From Sabellastarte sp. h YS-2021 (taxonomy: Eukaryota > Annelida > Polychaeta > Sabellida > Sabellidae), in assembly GCA_964017235.1 (NCBI GenBank), contig OZ024928.1:88159566-88223565 (forward strand): 64,000 nt of DNA, in the 5' to 3' direction. Of this stretch, positions 56,101 through 62,599 are shown piece after piece. Each line of letters starts with the position of its first letter. Positions within the stretch are counted from its first letter, which is position 1. The notes below the pieces were generated by a model. That model was given only the letters and a program-made list of their open reading frames with translations. It was not told the DNA's origin and made no database searches. Made by a program: the position numbers and the translations under genes.

Positions 56101-57241
56101 GACTTATCAAGACAATTTTAATATTTACAAAAAAAGAAAAGAAAATAAGATTATCTGACAACAAATGACACAATACAGAATATACACACCAAAGTTATCA
56201 TTCCTGCCAAAGTTTAACCTGAAATTGTGATATCCATGCAAAAATACTACATGAAAACTGTTTATTTCTTGTTTATTTACTATTTTTAAGTGTGGATTAG
56301 TTATACATTATGTTTTCTTGTGTGGGTACAAAAACACTCACATAAAGATCACTTTATCAAGCCTTAATTTAATTGCTTTTATACAAATGAGCAAAAATTG
56401 TTGTGAGCAATCTCTTGAATAACTCATTATGTTATTTTAAAAATTTCCTTAAATATGAAAATTATGTATACTTATTACTTTTAATTAAAGAAAAAAAAAT
56501 TAAATAAAAACAGATGGTGAAATGCATTTTTTTTTTTTTTTTTTAAATCAAGAAATAATTTTCAAAACTAATGACAAATGCATCTACATCTTGACTTTAT
56601 TATAAATTATTAATAATCAATAACAACTGAGCCTTTTCAGTAATTTTTTAGAAAACAGAAAAAATACTTCATCCACTAATCAATAATTCTATAAAACAGC
56701 ATAAAATTCCTTTGAAAATATGTTTATGAAAGTCAAATTTCCATTGTCTCAAGGATACGGGTTGCTTGTTTTAATTCTTCTTCAATCATTTCTTTGTTTC
56801 CCAACTGATCCCGTTCCTTTGATAAATCCAATGCATTTTCAGAAGTAAGTTTGTGAGGCCAGTCTCTCTGTCAGGAAAGTTAGAGTAGATAGAATAATAT
56901 AAGTTGAAAATCAAAATAAACAAAAATGTTACATTTTCTACATTTAATTCAATAAAATATTTTGTAACATGAATTTAAAAACAACTTACTGCTTTATACT
57001 TTACAGCGCTTACATATAAGGTTACATTTATGTTCATATCACTAACAGAGTTTATATTAAATAGAACTGCATACTAAAATACCAATTTTTCTGATTTCAG
57101 ATAATCCTCATATGTGGTTGGAGGTTTCACAGGTGCTTCTTCTTTTTTCTCCTGATTTTTCTTCGACTCTGTTTTTGGTGTGATATCCTTATTATTTAAC
57201 TTTGCCATAATTTCCGCTATTCGAGGGTCTATCAAATCCAT
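32002..57241 (-). CDS. FAM227B-like: FAM227-family (FWWh domain) protein, complete gene in 15 coding exons
   Basis: Coding exons in transcript order: 57241-57083, 56867-56759, 56080-55916, 48397-48327, 47986-47837, 46805-46707, 43508-43404, 41507-41381, 40943-40821, 39030-38857, 37969-37875, 36676-36519, 36179-36099, 35619-35469, 32109-32002. All phases match and give 624 residues plus stop. Near the N-terminus is TYEDYLKSEKL then RDWPHKL. The FWWh domain (about residues 190-330) has FPGYFKGELTSLPGPLEAP, GFRKFWKKIFLSEASVAIMQ, DTFWW (F242 W243 W244) and YAAFYEGFPESL. A coiled coil lies at about 539-589. Vertebrate FAM227A/B are poorly characterised; I lean to B from the N-terminal pattern, but a tree is needed. 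Two introns are U12-type and one has a GC donor. Confidence 0.9.
33299..34798 (+). CDS. Tigger/pogo transposase, intact
   Basis: 499 residues from ATG at 33299. An N-terminal CENP-B/pogo helix-turn-helix (about 1-55: HEKYQALLEVEGG, KKDIAEKYGVPLNTLSTWIK) is followed by a second HTH (about 73-135: SGPLMIEKAQKFAEDMG, FKCSQGWLTSFKERYNI). The DDD catalytic core (about 160-375) has D172 in NCDESGLFY, D277 in LLLDNCSAHP and D309 in ILQPMDQGII. An acidic stretch lies at 421-440. The C-terminus is QSTISDFF (488-495), a PCNA-interacting-peptide pattern. It binds element ends and cuts and pastes them (family knowledge). No stop or frameshift. Confidence 0.95.
   Translation: MATKRKVTSKPLHEKYQALLEVEGGGKKKDIAEKYGVPLNTLSTWIKNSSKIKQTFQSGNQNLARKRVKVGKYEDVSAALLKWFTNKMDQGAAISGPLMIEKAQKFAEDMGYEDFKCSQGWLTSFKERYNIKLRSIQGEERAVNSSDVDAWHQTIWTEILQEYEAKNIYNCDESGLFYRVLPNRTLAFKGQKCSGGKMSKERISVLFCANMDGTDRVPLLCIGKSHNPRSFRGHLTLPTEYRANSKAWMTGDIFTEWIRKFDSRMSLQNRKIALLLDNCSAHPKSISGLKSVKMFFLPPNCTSILQPMDQGIIRCFKHHYRSSINKRNIDALDSGTEFKLTMLDALREAQRAWAKVTPETISNCWLHMAFREYETPREVIPPVSDQPGLPCEEFSLYTEVDDELITSEMPSDEEIVKEVKGAEEEEDSDQEEEEGPQEEPTPSQQEAERMCKQLRRFTESIENSSQELEYVTKLEIFLNKTRNESMKQSTISDFFTEIS
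34929..34934 (+). terminator. Polyadenylation signal of the Tigger transposase
   Basis: AATAAA lies ~130 bp after the transposase stop and inside the right end of the element. Confidence 0.7.
35103..35137. repeat. T-run and G-run just outside the Tigger right end
   Basis: A run of about 20 T is followed by GGCAGGGGGGGGGGC. Simple-sequence DNA. Confidence 0.8.
35150..35468. repeat. Short minisatellite in FAM227 intron, TTTTACCTG-type
   Basis: About a dozen copies of a 20-30 bp unit around GTTTTACCTGTACATATTCTTGCCT. It generates overlapping Cys/Tyr-rich open frames on the plus strand that are artefacts of the repeat. Confidence 0.8.
35469..35619 (-). CDS. FAM227B-like: FAM227 exon 14, coiled coil
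   Basis: VCEETNQEIMKIERQQRDTN, RKIAKLQQQLMQCKNSMEVK and IMSERILEKQ, a clear heptad-like coil. Acceptor TCCTGCAG, donor GTAAGA, phase 0 out. Confidence 0.88.
36099..36179 (-). CDS. FAM227B-like: FAM227 exon 13, AC acceptor
   Basis: PSGLPTYRDLIRDTVKVQGA then LSKEYQ. The acceptor is AC (36181-36180). TTCCTTAAC, the exact U12 branch-site consensus, lies at 36198-36190. Donor GTATGC, phase 2 out. Confidence 0.86.
36180..36518 (-). other. U12-type AT-AC intron of the FAM227 gene
   Basis: Begins ATATCCTTTC, ends GGTCAC, with branch site TTCCTTAAC (36198-36190) about 10 bp before the acceptor. All three match the minor-spliceosome consensus. Splicing here keeps the frame open (KP|PPSGLPTYRD), whereas the nearby AG acceptor gives a stop. 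Confidence 0.88.
36519..36676 (-). CDS. FAM227B-like: FAM227 exon 12, ends at a U12 AT donor
   Basis: SHVIGPGAEIERVRFNLKGR, SPLVAHYLHIHQLRNNKPAG and GRVITRTEISKP. Acceptor TTTCTAG. No usable GT follows; the intron starts ATATCCTTTC (36518 downward), the AT-AC U12 consensus. Phase 2 out. Confidence 0.88.
37875..37969 (-). CDS. FAM227B-like: FAM227 exon 11
   Basis: GVSKISGPSNFPTVAQSRVA then QIGSPPTTKRE. Acceptor ACACACAG, donor GTATGT, phase 1 in and 0 out. Confidence 0.86.
38430..38789. mobile_element. hAT-type MITE with perfect 8 bp target duplication
   Basis: 360 bp starting TAGGGCTGTGA and ending TTACAGCCTTA, flanked by TTATGGAT on both sides (38422-38429 and 38790-38797). Non-coding. It lies in the FAM227 intron between exons 10 and 11, ~67 bp from the exon 10 donor. 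Confidence 0.9.
38857..39030 (-). CDS. FAM227B-like: FAM227 exon 10
   Basis: NPRLDMDDFMKQVDHLGEAP, VDPMKNPFSKVVIATMPGYG and NVNREYTKMTNFT. Acceptor ACTTGCAG, donor GTAAGT, phase 1 at both ends. Confidence 0.9.
39690..40485. mobile_element. Pearl/Helentron-like element, diverged copy
   Basis: Starts with the family head (ATGGCATGAAAGACTCCCAT then ACCCACAGCCTGGGAAATAG). It has GGTCA-rich repeats near 39990, 40110 and 40250 and ends GGTGAAAACAATACC...GCTGTGGGGTAAAA. More diverged than the copy at 41786-43280. In the intron between FAM227 exons 9 and 10. Confidence 0.75.
40821..40943 (-). CDS. FAM227B-like: FAM227 exon 9
   Basis: VKPPPGATKHWNVKRMLPKT then IRHLEDTGMQTRRELTLNGP. Acceptor ATGACAG, donor GTATGT, phase 1 at both ends. 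Confidence 0.9.
41381..41507 (-). CDS. FAM227B-like: FAM227 exon 8
   Basis: VYSDCLAQCIYAAFYEGFPE then SLRYFGEEFKQYLAELVTTW. Acceptor TTTTCCAG, donor GTAAGG, phase 0 in and 1 out. End of the FWWh domain. Confidence 0.92.
41786..43280. mobile_element. Pearl/Helentron-like element, best-preserved copy
   Basis: Head AAATAGCAGCACAGATGCC then TACCCCACAGCCTGGGGAAA. The unique 5' region is followed by about six ~145 bp repeats. The 3' end has ACAGCCCTTAAGGGCTGT (a perfect 18 bp palindrome, ~43255-43272) and GGGGTAAAA. Four perfect AGGTCAAAGGTCA motifs lie at 42638, 42784, 42930 and 43076, one per unit. Non-autonomous. The 5' stem plus 3' hairpin resembles Helentron-derived elements. Between FAM227 exons 7 and 8. 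Confidence 0.82.
43404..43508 (-). CDS. FAM227B-like: FAM227 exon 7
   Basis: 35 codons: KKKKEDQSLLFDRIADSFVA then LFNSINPEIKDKVFM. Acceptor TGTTTTCAG, donor GTATGG, phase 0 at both ends. Confidence 0.9.
44300..44480. repeat. Isolated monomer related to the 5-7 kb satellites
   Basis: AAATAGCTGTTACTTACTTAGG, ATCATATATTTTGGTTAAAAATCTAAATACAGTC-like and GGAAGTACGAGTAATTTACCCA-like phrases occur in the same order as in the ~150 bp unit at 6555-7690. Diverged single copy in a FAM227 intron. Confidence 0.5.
44940..45240. repeat. Two-copy ~150 bp tandem repeat
   Basis: AAGCTATTATGTTCACC...GGAGGCCACTGTTGGTC and AAGCTAATGCTTTGACA...GAAAGCCACCAATGGTC are followed by matching TATATAAACCCACGTATCA and TATATACCCACATAACA phrases. 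No coding signal. Confidence 0.65.
45250..46700. other. FAM227 intron, no feature seen
   Basis: AT-rich intron sequence between exons 6 and 7 with short poly-T tracts; no exon or recognised repeat. Confidence 0.5.
46707..46805 (-). CDS. FAM227B-like: FAM227 exon 6, FWW motif, GC donor
   Basis: 33 codons: SGFRKFWKKIFLSEASVAIM then QDTFWWIFLENFQ. Acceptor TTTTCACAG. The intron begins GCATGT after CAG; phase 0 agrees with the next exon, which a GT four bases further on would not. Confidence 0.9.
47837..47986 (-). CDS. FAM227B-like: FAM227 exon 5, start of FWWh domain
   Basis: 50 codons including VEHCVFPGYFKGELTSLPG and PHILHRVTKAQDFN. Acceptor TTTATAG, donor GTAAGT; phase 0 at both ends. Confidence 0.92.
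48327..48397 (-). CDS. FAM227B-like: FAM227 exon 4
   Basis: 71 bp: FLTQMAESDAVKAHPSRKQ then KEKL. Acceptor TTATTCTAG, donor GTATAA (weak). Phase 1 in, phase 0 out, both agreeing with neighbours. It follows a ~7.5 kb intron. Confidence 0.75.
48840..49030 (-). mobile_element. tRNA-derived SINE
   Basis: On the minus strand the head reads GGCCATGGTGACCCAGTGGT. It has a Pol III A-box-like TGACCCAGTGG and, ~35 bp on, a B-box-like AGTTCAAATCC. A central part with GGTAGTTGCTTGCCATTGGT resembles molluscan SINE central domains. It lies in the long FAM227 intron. 3' end and target duplication unresolved. Confidence 0.7.
49200..50870. other. FAM227 intron, no gene seen
   Basis: AT-rich intron. At ~49600-50040 AAGAATAAG/TTCTTA words recall the MITE-like element at 31110, but no clear ends were found. 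Confidence 0.4.
50877..51080. mobile_element. TA-flanked MITE, copy 2
   Basis: 204 bp between TA dinucleotides (50875-50876 and 51081-51082). Ends GGGTAAGAAATCTAAAATTC and GAATTTTAGATTTCTTACTC. Inner sequence matches copy 1 at 22998-23222. Confidence 0.9.
53395..53418 (+). repeat. Poly-C tract, 24 bp
   Basis: Uninterrupted run of 24 C preceded by CACA. On the other strand this is a G24 run that could form a G-quadruplex. Confidence 0.95.
55444..55465. repeat. TA dinucleotide microsatellite
   Basis: About ten TA units in a FAM227 intron. Confidence 0.85.
55916..56080 (-). CDS. FAM227B-like: FAM227 exon 3
   Basis: IDLHVLKSLENRLDKFDEVL and RYGRMVLELDKEEKEEDD. Phase 1 at both ends; acceptor TTTTTTGCAG, donor GTATGC. 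Confidence 0.88.
56081..56758 (-). other. U12-type GT-AG intron of the FAM227 gene
   Basis: Donor GTATCCTTG and branch site TCCTTAAC (56102-56095) 13-14 bp before the TTTGCAG acceptor. These match the minor-spliceosome consensus. Phase 1 on both sides; no ordinary GT donor downstream restores the frame. Confidence 0.85.
56759..56867 (-). CDS. FAM227B-like: FAM227 exon 2, ends at a U12-type donor
   Basis: Starts RDWPHKLTSENALDLSKERD after a TGACAG acceptor (phase 0) and ends after EELKQAT plus one base. The donor is GTATCCTTG at 56758 downward, matching the U12 GT consensus. Reading on without splicing meets a stop after ETMEI. Confidence 0.85.
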
Positions 57242-57249
57242 GTTGAAAG
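57083..57249 (-). CDS. FAM227B-like: FAM227 exon 1 of the coding set (start codon)
   Basis: ATG at 57241-57239 begins MDLIDPRIAEIMAKLNNK. The acceptor TTTTTTTCAG ends at 57250, 8 bp before the ATG, so a non-coding 5' exon probably lies upstream. Donor GTATTT follows SEKL (phase 0). Lys/Glu-rich. Confidence 0.82.
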
Positions 57250-57349
57250 CTGAAAAAAATTGTGTAAATGTTTGCAAGCCTTTCGAAATAATTGTTAACA
57301 GGTTCATATCTACAGACTTTGCCTGATTAATATTAATAATAAAACACAA

Positions 57350-59235
57350 AAGAGCCCAATGTAACCATTATAATTGCCTTTGGCAGGGTTGGCTACATAC
57401 ACAAAGATAATTTGAAAATATGGTTAATAGAGGACACAGTATACTGTATCTTCTTAATGGATGTCACTTATCAAGTTATCAGATGTCCACAGTTACTTGA
57501 GGCCATCTTTTGATTTCTAATACTAAAAATAATCACTAGCACAAGGTTTATTACATAAAGACAAACAAGTTTGGCAACCTGTCTCATGTTTTCTGTACTT
57601 GGCAGTGATTATGTAACCAATATTATGAAAATGAACCAATAAAAAATTATCTTTCATGAGAACTATTGTTTTCCTGGCTCAATCGCTCACATGACTGGAG
57701 AAGCTTTGTTTTCATTGATTCAATTTGGAAAATATTCATCCAATGATCAATGAAAACTCCAGTAAAATAACAGAAACAGATGAAACATGAGCTTAAAAAC
57801 ATAGACTCAAGATGAATGCAGCATACATAAATTTAAAATGTGCTAAGACAAATACACAGATCAATTACTCATTCACATTTTCCAAGTTATCTGTAGATGT
57901 AAAAGTTATTTTTAGGCAAACAACTGAAGGCGAAGTGATATGAGATAGGAAATCACATTTTGGCAGGTTTTAAAAGGTGTTTTTTTTCTATCCATAATTA
58001 AGGTTATGTTGGTGAATAAATTTAATTTACTGTTGCCCACTGGAATACCTTCTCAAGCCATTGTGCAGATGCCCATTATTCCTCTGCTGGTTATGCAGTA
58101 TATCTGTTATTGAGAAATTTGGTCATTTGATTTACTATTGAACATGAAAAGAGGTATTCCAGGAACAAGGAGATTTTCAGTGACAAATTTTGAATTATGT
58201 TGGTTGCAACAGTAATCTACTACTTAAAAATATTAATAAAATATTTGTCATAAAACAAATACACATCAAGTTTACCAGAACCATAAAATACTGGAAGTAC
58301 TATTTGGGCAGAATTATGAAGAAAATGTCCACTAAAATGCTGACATATATTTGTTTCCTTCATTTAAAAATAAATGTTAAAGGTTATAACTGGATTATTA
58401 ACCTAGTTTTCATGCCATCTGTTGGTTGTTTCAAAAATTATCAAATTGAAATAATTTTCAAACAATAATATACAAAAAATCCACAATGGTTAAACTTTGC
58501 ACATAATAATGGGTCACTCTAAATGACAAAAGGCCGTTTTAAAATGTCAAACATTTAATGAGTTACTGTAATTTCCTCAGGTAAAATTTGAAAGTTCATG
58601 CAGACAATTACACTTATACACATACGAATTACTCAATGGCAATTTGGTAATTCACTTGCAAATTTCACCTTTAATTTTCAACACCTAACTTTAAAGTTTT
58701 GGTAATTATTGCTCATCTGGTCACATTGACAATTGAAATTCATTTAGTGGTGTGACGCCTACAGGCAATTGCCAACCAGTCTACTTTGTAACATCAAACC
58801 AATTAACCAACGAAAACAACTGTTGGTAAAAATGACCTTCAAGACAAGGTTCAGTACAGCAATCCATACTCTAGCATATATTCTGCAAAAAGGTTTACTG
58901 CACCGTAGCCACACCCAAGATTCTTGTAAGTGATAAGAAATGTTGTAGAGTGGCAATTCCTGAAATGCATAATAAATTAATGAAGGAATACTTATCAATC
59001 AATCACATTTTAAAATATTTTGCTGTATTCGAATTACAGCATTTTCAAACAGTTGGTAAGAATACCAGTTCAATGTATGATCAACATGCTATGAATACCT
59101 GTAAAATGCATCATTTCTAGCCTTGCTTTTGAGGGTTGCAGCATATATTTTGTCAGCACATGTCATTTTTACATGAAAACACACTAAATTTCTAAAATCA
59201 AAATTGATAATAAAGTAATAATTGCTAATTTGTTG
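57350..59235. other. Upstream of FAM227 coding exons, no gene seen
   Basis: AT-rich sequence. A 5' UTR exon of the FAM227 gene is expected upstream but could not be placed. Open frames at 58190-58998 have no recognised domain. Confidence 0.45.
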
Positions 59236-59610
59236 GGTCATCATGACTAGCCGACTAATCGACAACAGTTAGAATGGTGCTATTTACCGGTTCAGGGTTC
59301 GCGATTACGCCGTCCGAGTATGTTAAACAGGCGGTATTTCAGATTTGGACGCGAATTTCGGTTGTCAGTGCGTCCATTAGGACGCGATTTTTATGCAGAA
59401 AATATTTGTACTTTAGAAGCGAATTTCGGTTGGCAGGAAGCGTAGATATGCACGCAATATATATAGCACTGAAGATACGCTTTATATTTTAAAATTAAAT
59501 GGTTTCGAGCGATTTCCTGGCAAGTTGTTTACGTCCACCATTGTTAAGCAAGATTTCATGCATGACGAGATCCTTCCAAAACAGCCAGTGAGTACTGGTG
59601 TTGTACACTA
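59236..59610. promoter_or_regulatory. CpG-containing stretch, possible promoter or transposon end
   Basis: Several CG dinucleotides (TTCGCGATTACGCCGTCCGAG, GGACGCGAATTTCGG, AGGACGCGATTTTTATG) stand out in AT-rich surroundings. GACGCGA and GCGAATTTCGGTTG words repeat. At its left edge GACTAGCCGACTAATCGAC resembles, inverted, GTCGGCTAATCACCCAGCAC at ~61046-61065, so it could instead be part of a ~1.8 kb transposon. Confidence 0.3.
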
Positions 59611-59626
59611 GCAAATCTACTCAAAA

Positions 59627-60052
59627 TATGGATATACACTTCTACGCATAAAAGATTAATATTTTCACAAGAAGATATTATTTTAGGCTACTTATACAAT
59701 GATAATAACTACTATCCCATAAACACCATCATAGCTGTGACAAAGAGTTATATTTTCTCAAGTGCAGTACATGAGGCTATCCCAAACATCAGTGCTTTGA
59801 AGCACAAGCTTCAGAAACAACTTAAAGACCAGCATCATGTAAATATGGAGATGAATAGGGTTGATAAATTTAATTGTCAATGGCTCCCATACACAAATTT
59901 GTTTGTATAATTTTTTTTCCCTGATTTTAAGAACATTTAACAATATGTGTCTAGATGTAATGTTATGAGTTGTTATAAGAGCAGTTACTTTTTTAACTAA
60001 AAATTGTATTATATTACTTGTATTGGTATTAATAACAAAAAAAAAAAAAAAA
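59627..60052 (+). mobile_element. Young 5'-truncated LINE copy with poly-A and perfect target duplication
   Basis: 426 bp flanked by AAATCTACTCAAAA at 59613-59626 and 60053-60066, ending in a ~16-base A run. The plus strand encodes a LINE-type C-terminus of about 79 codons (DIILGYLYNDNNYYPINTII, SYIFSSAVHEAIPNISALKH) ending at TAA ~59910. It matches the style of Tx1/L1-like C-termini. The 14 bp duplication and intact tail indicate a recent target-primed insertion. Confidence 0.88.
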
Positions 60053-60066
60053 AAATCTACTCAAAA

Positions 60067-61350
60067 CGTTATATCTCGAAAGAAAGGCTGATCTCTGCAC
60101 GGAAACAATCGAAACAGCAAGCCAGGACGGTGAACTTTCGTGGGAGACGAACTACACTAAATCTCGGAAACTCTTGATATTTAATCCCGGAAAATCCATT
60201 GGAAAATAAAAGCTGTAACAAATATTCAATAGGGAATGCAACAAAAGAACTATATCTCTGGAACTACCCAATGAATTTTTATCAAACAAAAAGCAACAGA
60301 AACTACAAATATTTTCCTTTCAAACAGTATAAATACCATATTTGTAGTTTAAATAAAATAATCATACAAATATTTTCAAAATTGATTTATTGACAGATAC
60401 ATATTATTTATCAGTAGAAAGGAAATTGAACAGTGCTTCTATATATTTAAATGTATCCAGAAATAAAGGAGAAAAAATATTATTTGTACCCCATTTTCAC
60501 ACAATGGTACCCAAATTTGGATGTGCCATAAGGTACAAGGTACCCACCATTTCATAACCCTAATGCAAACACTGGACTCAGAAAAAAATCATTGGGACTC
60601 CATTTTTGGACGTCATGTAGTCCGTTGGACTCCATATTTTAGAGGTACTTCGCCAACCCTGCCGGTTCATATTATAAAGTTGGAATAATCACTCAATGTG
60701 GTGTAAAAGATGGCAGAAGGTCGGAATCCATAAAATATGTCCATATTGTCACATAAAATAAGCTAAAATCTAAAAGCAGCCACGTTTTCTGCATTGTTCA
60801 TGCATTCATGTAAAACCAGAAGTACCTTATACCTCTTATATCGCCAACTGCCTGTCTGAAATAAATGAAGTAAAAGTTGCAGGAAAATGGCAAATTTATT
60901 TAATTTTACAGATTATATACATATATTTTCATTTTATTTATTTAACATATTTATCATTTTTCAATGCTTTTTACAATATGAAACTTAAGATTTTGGGTTG
61001 TTTTATAAATTTGACGGCTATTCAGTGTCGACACAAATAGTGCTGGGTGATTAGCCGACATAAAATGTTTGGAGCCGTGACGTCCCTACTAACTTGAAAA
61101 GAAGTGGTTATTTTGCCCGTTTGAAAGAAAATTTAAAAACCCAGTACAGTAGCTTTATGTTAAGTTAGCATTAATTATTGATTTCTATTATTAAATCCAG
61201 TGTTTTTTCTTTTAAAAAAGTCTTGTATGTTGACAAAATATGTACTTAAACCCTCAAAACAAGCCTGAAAACCACATTTTGGTGAGGTATTCATATCATT
61301 CGGTACACACATTGAACTACTGTAGTATTCAAACACACTTTTTGAAAATG
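60067..61350. other. No gene seen
   Basis: Non-coding, AT-rich. Short repeated phrases (GGACTCCATTTTTGG and TTGGACTCCATATTTT at ~60596-60645). No exon recognised. Confidence 0.45.
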
Positions 61351-61353
61351 CTA

Positions 61354-61568
61354 CTGCTCAGCTACCCAAGTTCGTCGCCTATCCAAGTTCGTCACCTGCA
61401 TTTTTTGACAATATTTAAACCTATTAACAGTTGTCTTTCTTTGCAGAGTAATACATCAGCATTATAAGCACTTGGTCTGCTTGTTTCAGTATCAATATTG
61501 CTTGTCCTTTTCAGTTTTTAAGGCAGGTGACGAACATGGGTAGGCAACGAACTTGGGTAGCTGAGCAG
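61354..61568. mobile_element. Inverted-repeat MITE with ~50 bp ends
   Basis: 215 bp between TA dinucleotides (61352-61353 and 61569-61570). Left end CTGCTCAGCTACCCAAGTTC is mirrored by GAACTTGGGTAGCTGAGCAG; similarity continues through CGTCGCCTATCCAAGTTCGTC and CACCTGC. Non-coding centre of ~110 bp. Confidence 0.9.
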
Positions 61569-61639
61569 TATAATTAGAATTCAAGCAAATATTCAAAATG
61601 TGACTGTTTTTCAAGTATCCCTTCATTAATTTGTCGTAT

Positions 61640-61830
61640 CTTTAAGACCTCGTCATAGAGCGTATTCGGCAATGTACGTCGGTGTATGCCGCGCACGAAG
61701 AATTATTGTCGAACGCCTCAGAATTAATCCACGGAACGTGAAATTTACATACGTCGAGTAATCTCCAACTTGTGAGGGAGCACTCGGAATTCAAGATGGC
61801 GACATAAACAAAGCGGGGTAAAACACCAGT
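61640..61830. promoter_or_regulatory. CpG-containing stretch with a YY1-like word, possible promoter
   Basis: Multiple CG dinucleotides (GTCGGTGTATGCCGCGCACG, GTCGAACGCC, CATACGTCGAG) and CAAGATGGCGAC at ~61793-61804, which fits the YY1 core AAGATGGCG often found near start sites. No coding frame follows. It could serve the FAM227 gene, although ~4.5 kb upstream, or a gene outside the window. Confidence 0.3.
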
Positions 61831-62394
61831 AAATACAGGTTACTTTTTGTCACATTTATGCAAGCTTAGTAGCACTATGAAGGAAAGTTCACCCATAATA
61901 ATTTTTATTATAATTGTTACAGTACGTTAGTTATTGCACAATCAGAAACTGAGCATTTTCTGCCATTGCCATTTGTTTAGGTGTACCATTTGTTTACTTT
62001 AATCTGAGATGTTCCGAGCTGTTCGTCTTTTCCTCTCGGAATAAGCCATCTGCGCATGCTCAAGATTTCTCCAAGGAGTAATCGACTTTCATTGCCGAAT
62101 ATGCTCATACTGAAACATTCTGATATCGTCGAGCACAGTTTGCTTAATTTTCCTTGGGCGATAATATGTGTTCTTAACCTACTTTGTCCGTTATGGGTTA
62201 TATACAACTATTATAGATAGCAAAACTGAACAAACAGTAATGTTTAGTATAATGGGCATTATTTTTCATTAATATAATGCATATGCAATTAATAAACTTA
62301 CACTTATACCCGTCGTTAAGAACGCTTTGGTGAAAAGAAAACTTCGGGTAGCACTAAAGTGCCTAAAGTTCGGTCTTCAAGTTTATCACTTTAC

Positions 62395-62590
62395 AAACCC
62401 TTTATGTGGCCTCTATGGTGGTTAGTGTGTTGGGTATGAGATTGGAAAGTCTGGGGTTCCATCATTCCTTGAGTTAAGAGGATCTTGCCCTTGGAAAGGA
62501 ACTTTACACTTCTATATCCCCTTTTACCCAAGTAAACATATGAGTTAGTCTTTACTATCATGTTGTTTAGGGTAGTAGAAATACTGTACA
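62395..62590 (+). mobile_element. Probable tRNA-derived SINE
   Basis: TGGCCTCTATGGTGGTTAGT, with an A-box-like TGGTTAGTGTG and a degraded B-box-like GGGGTTCCATCATTCC ~35 bp later, resembles a tRNA-type SINE head. The body and 3' end are unresolved. Confidence 0.5.
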
Positions 62591-62599
62591 ACAAAAACT

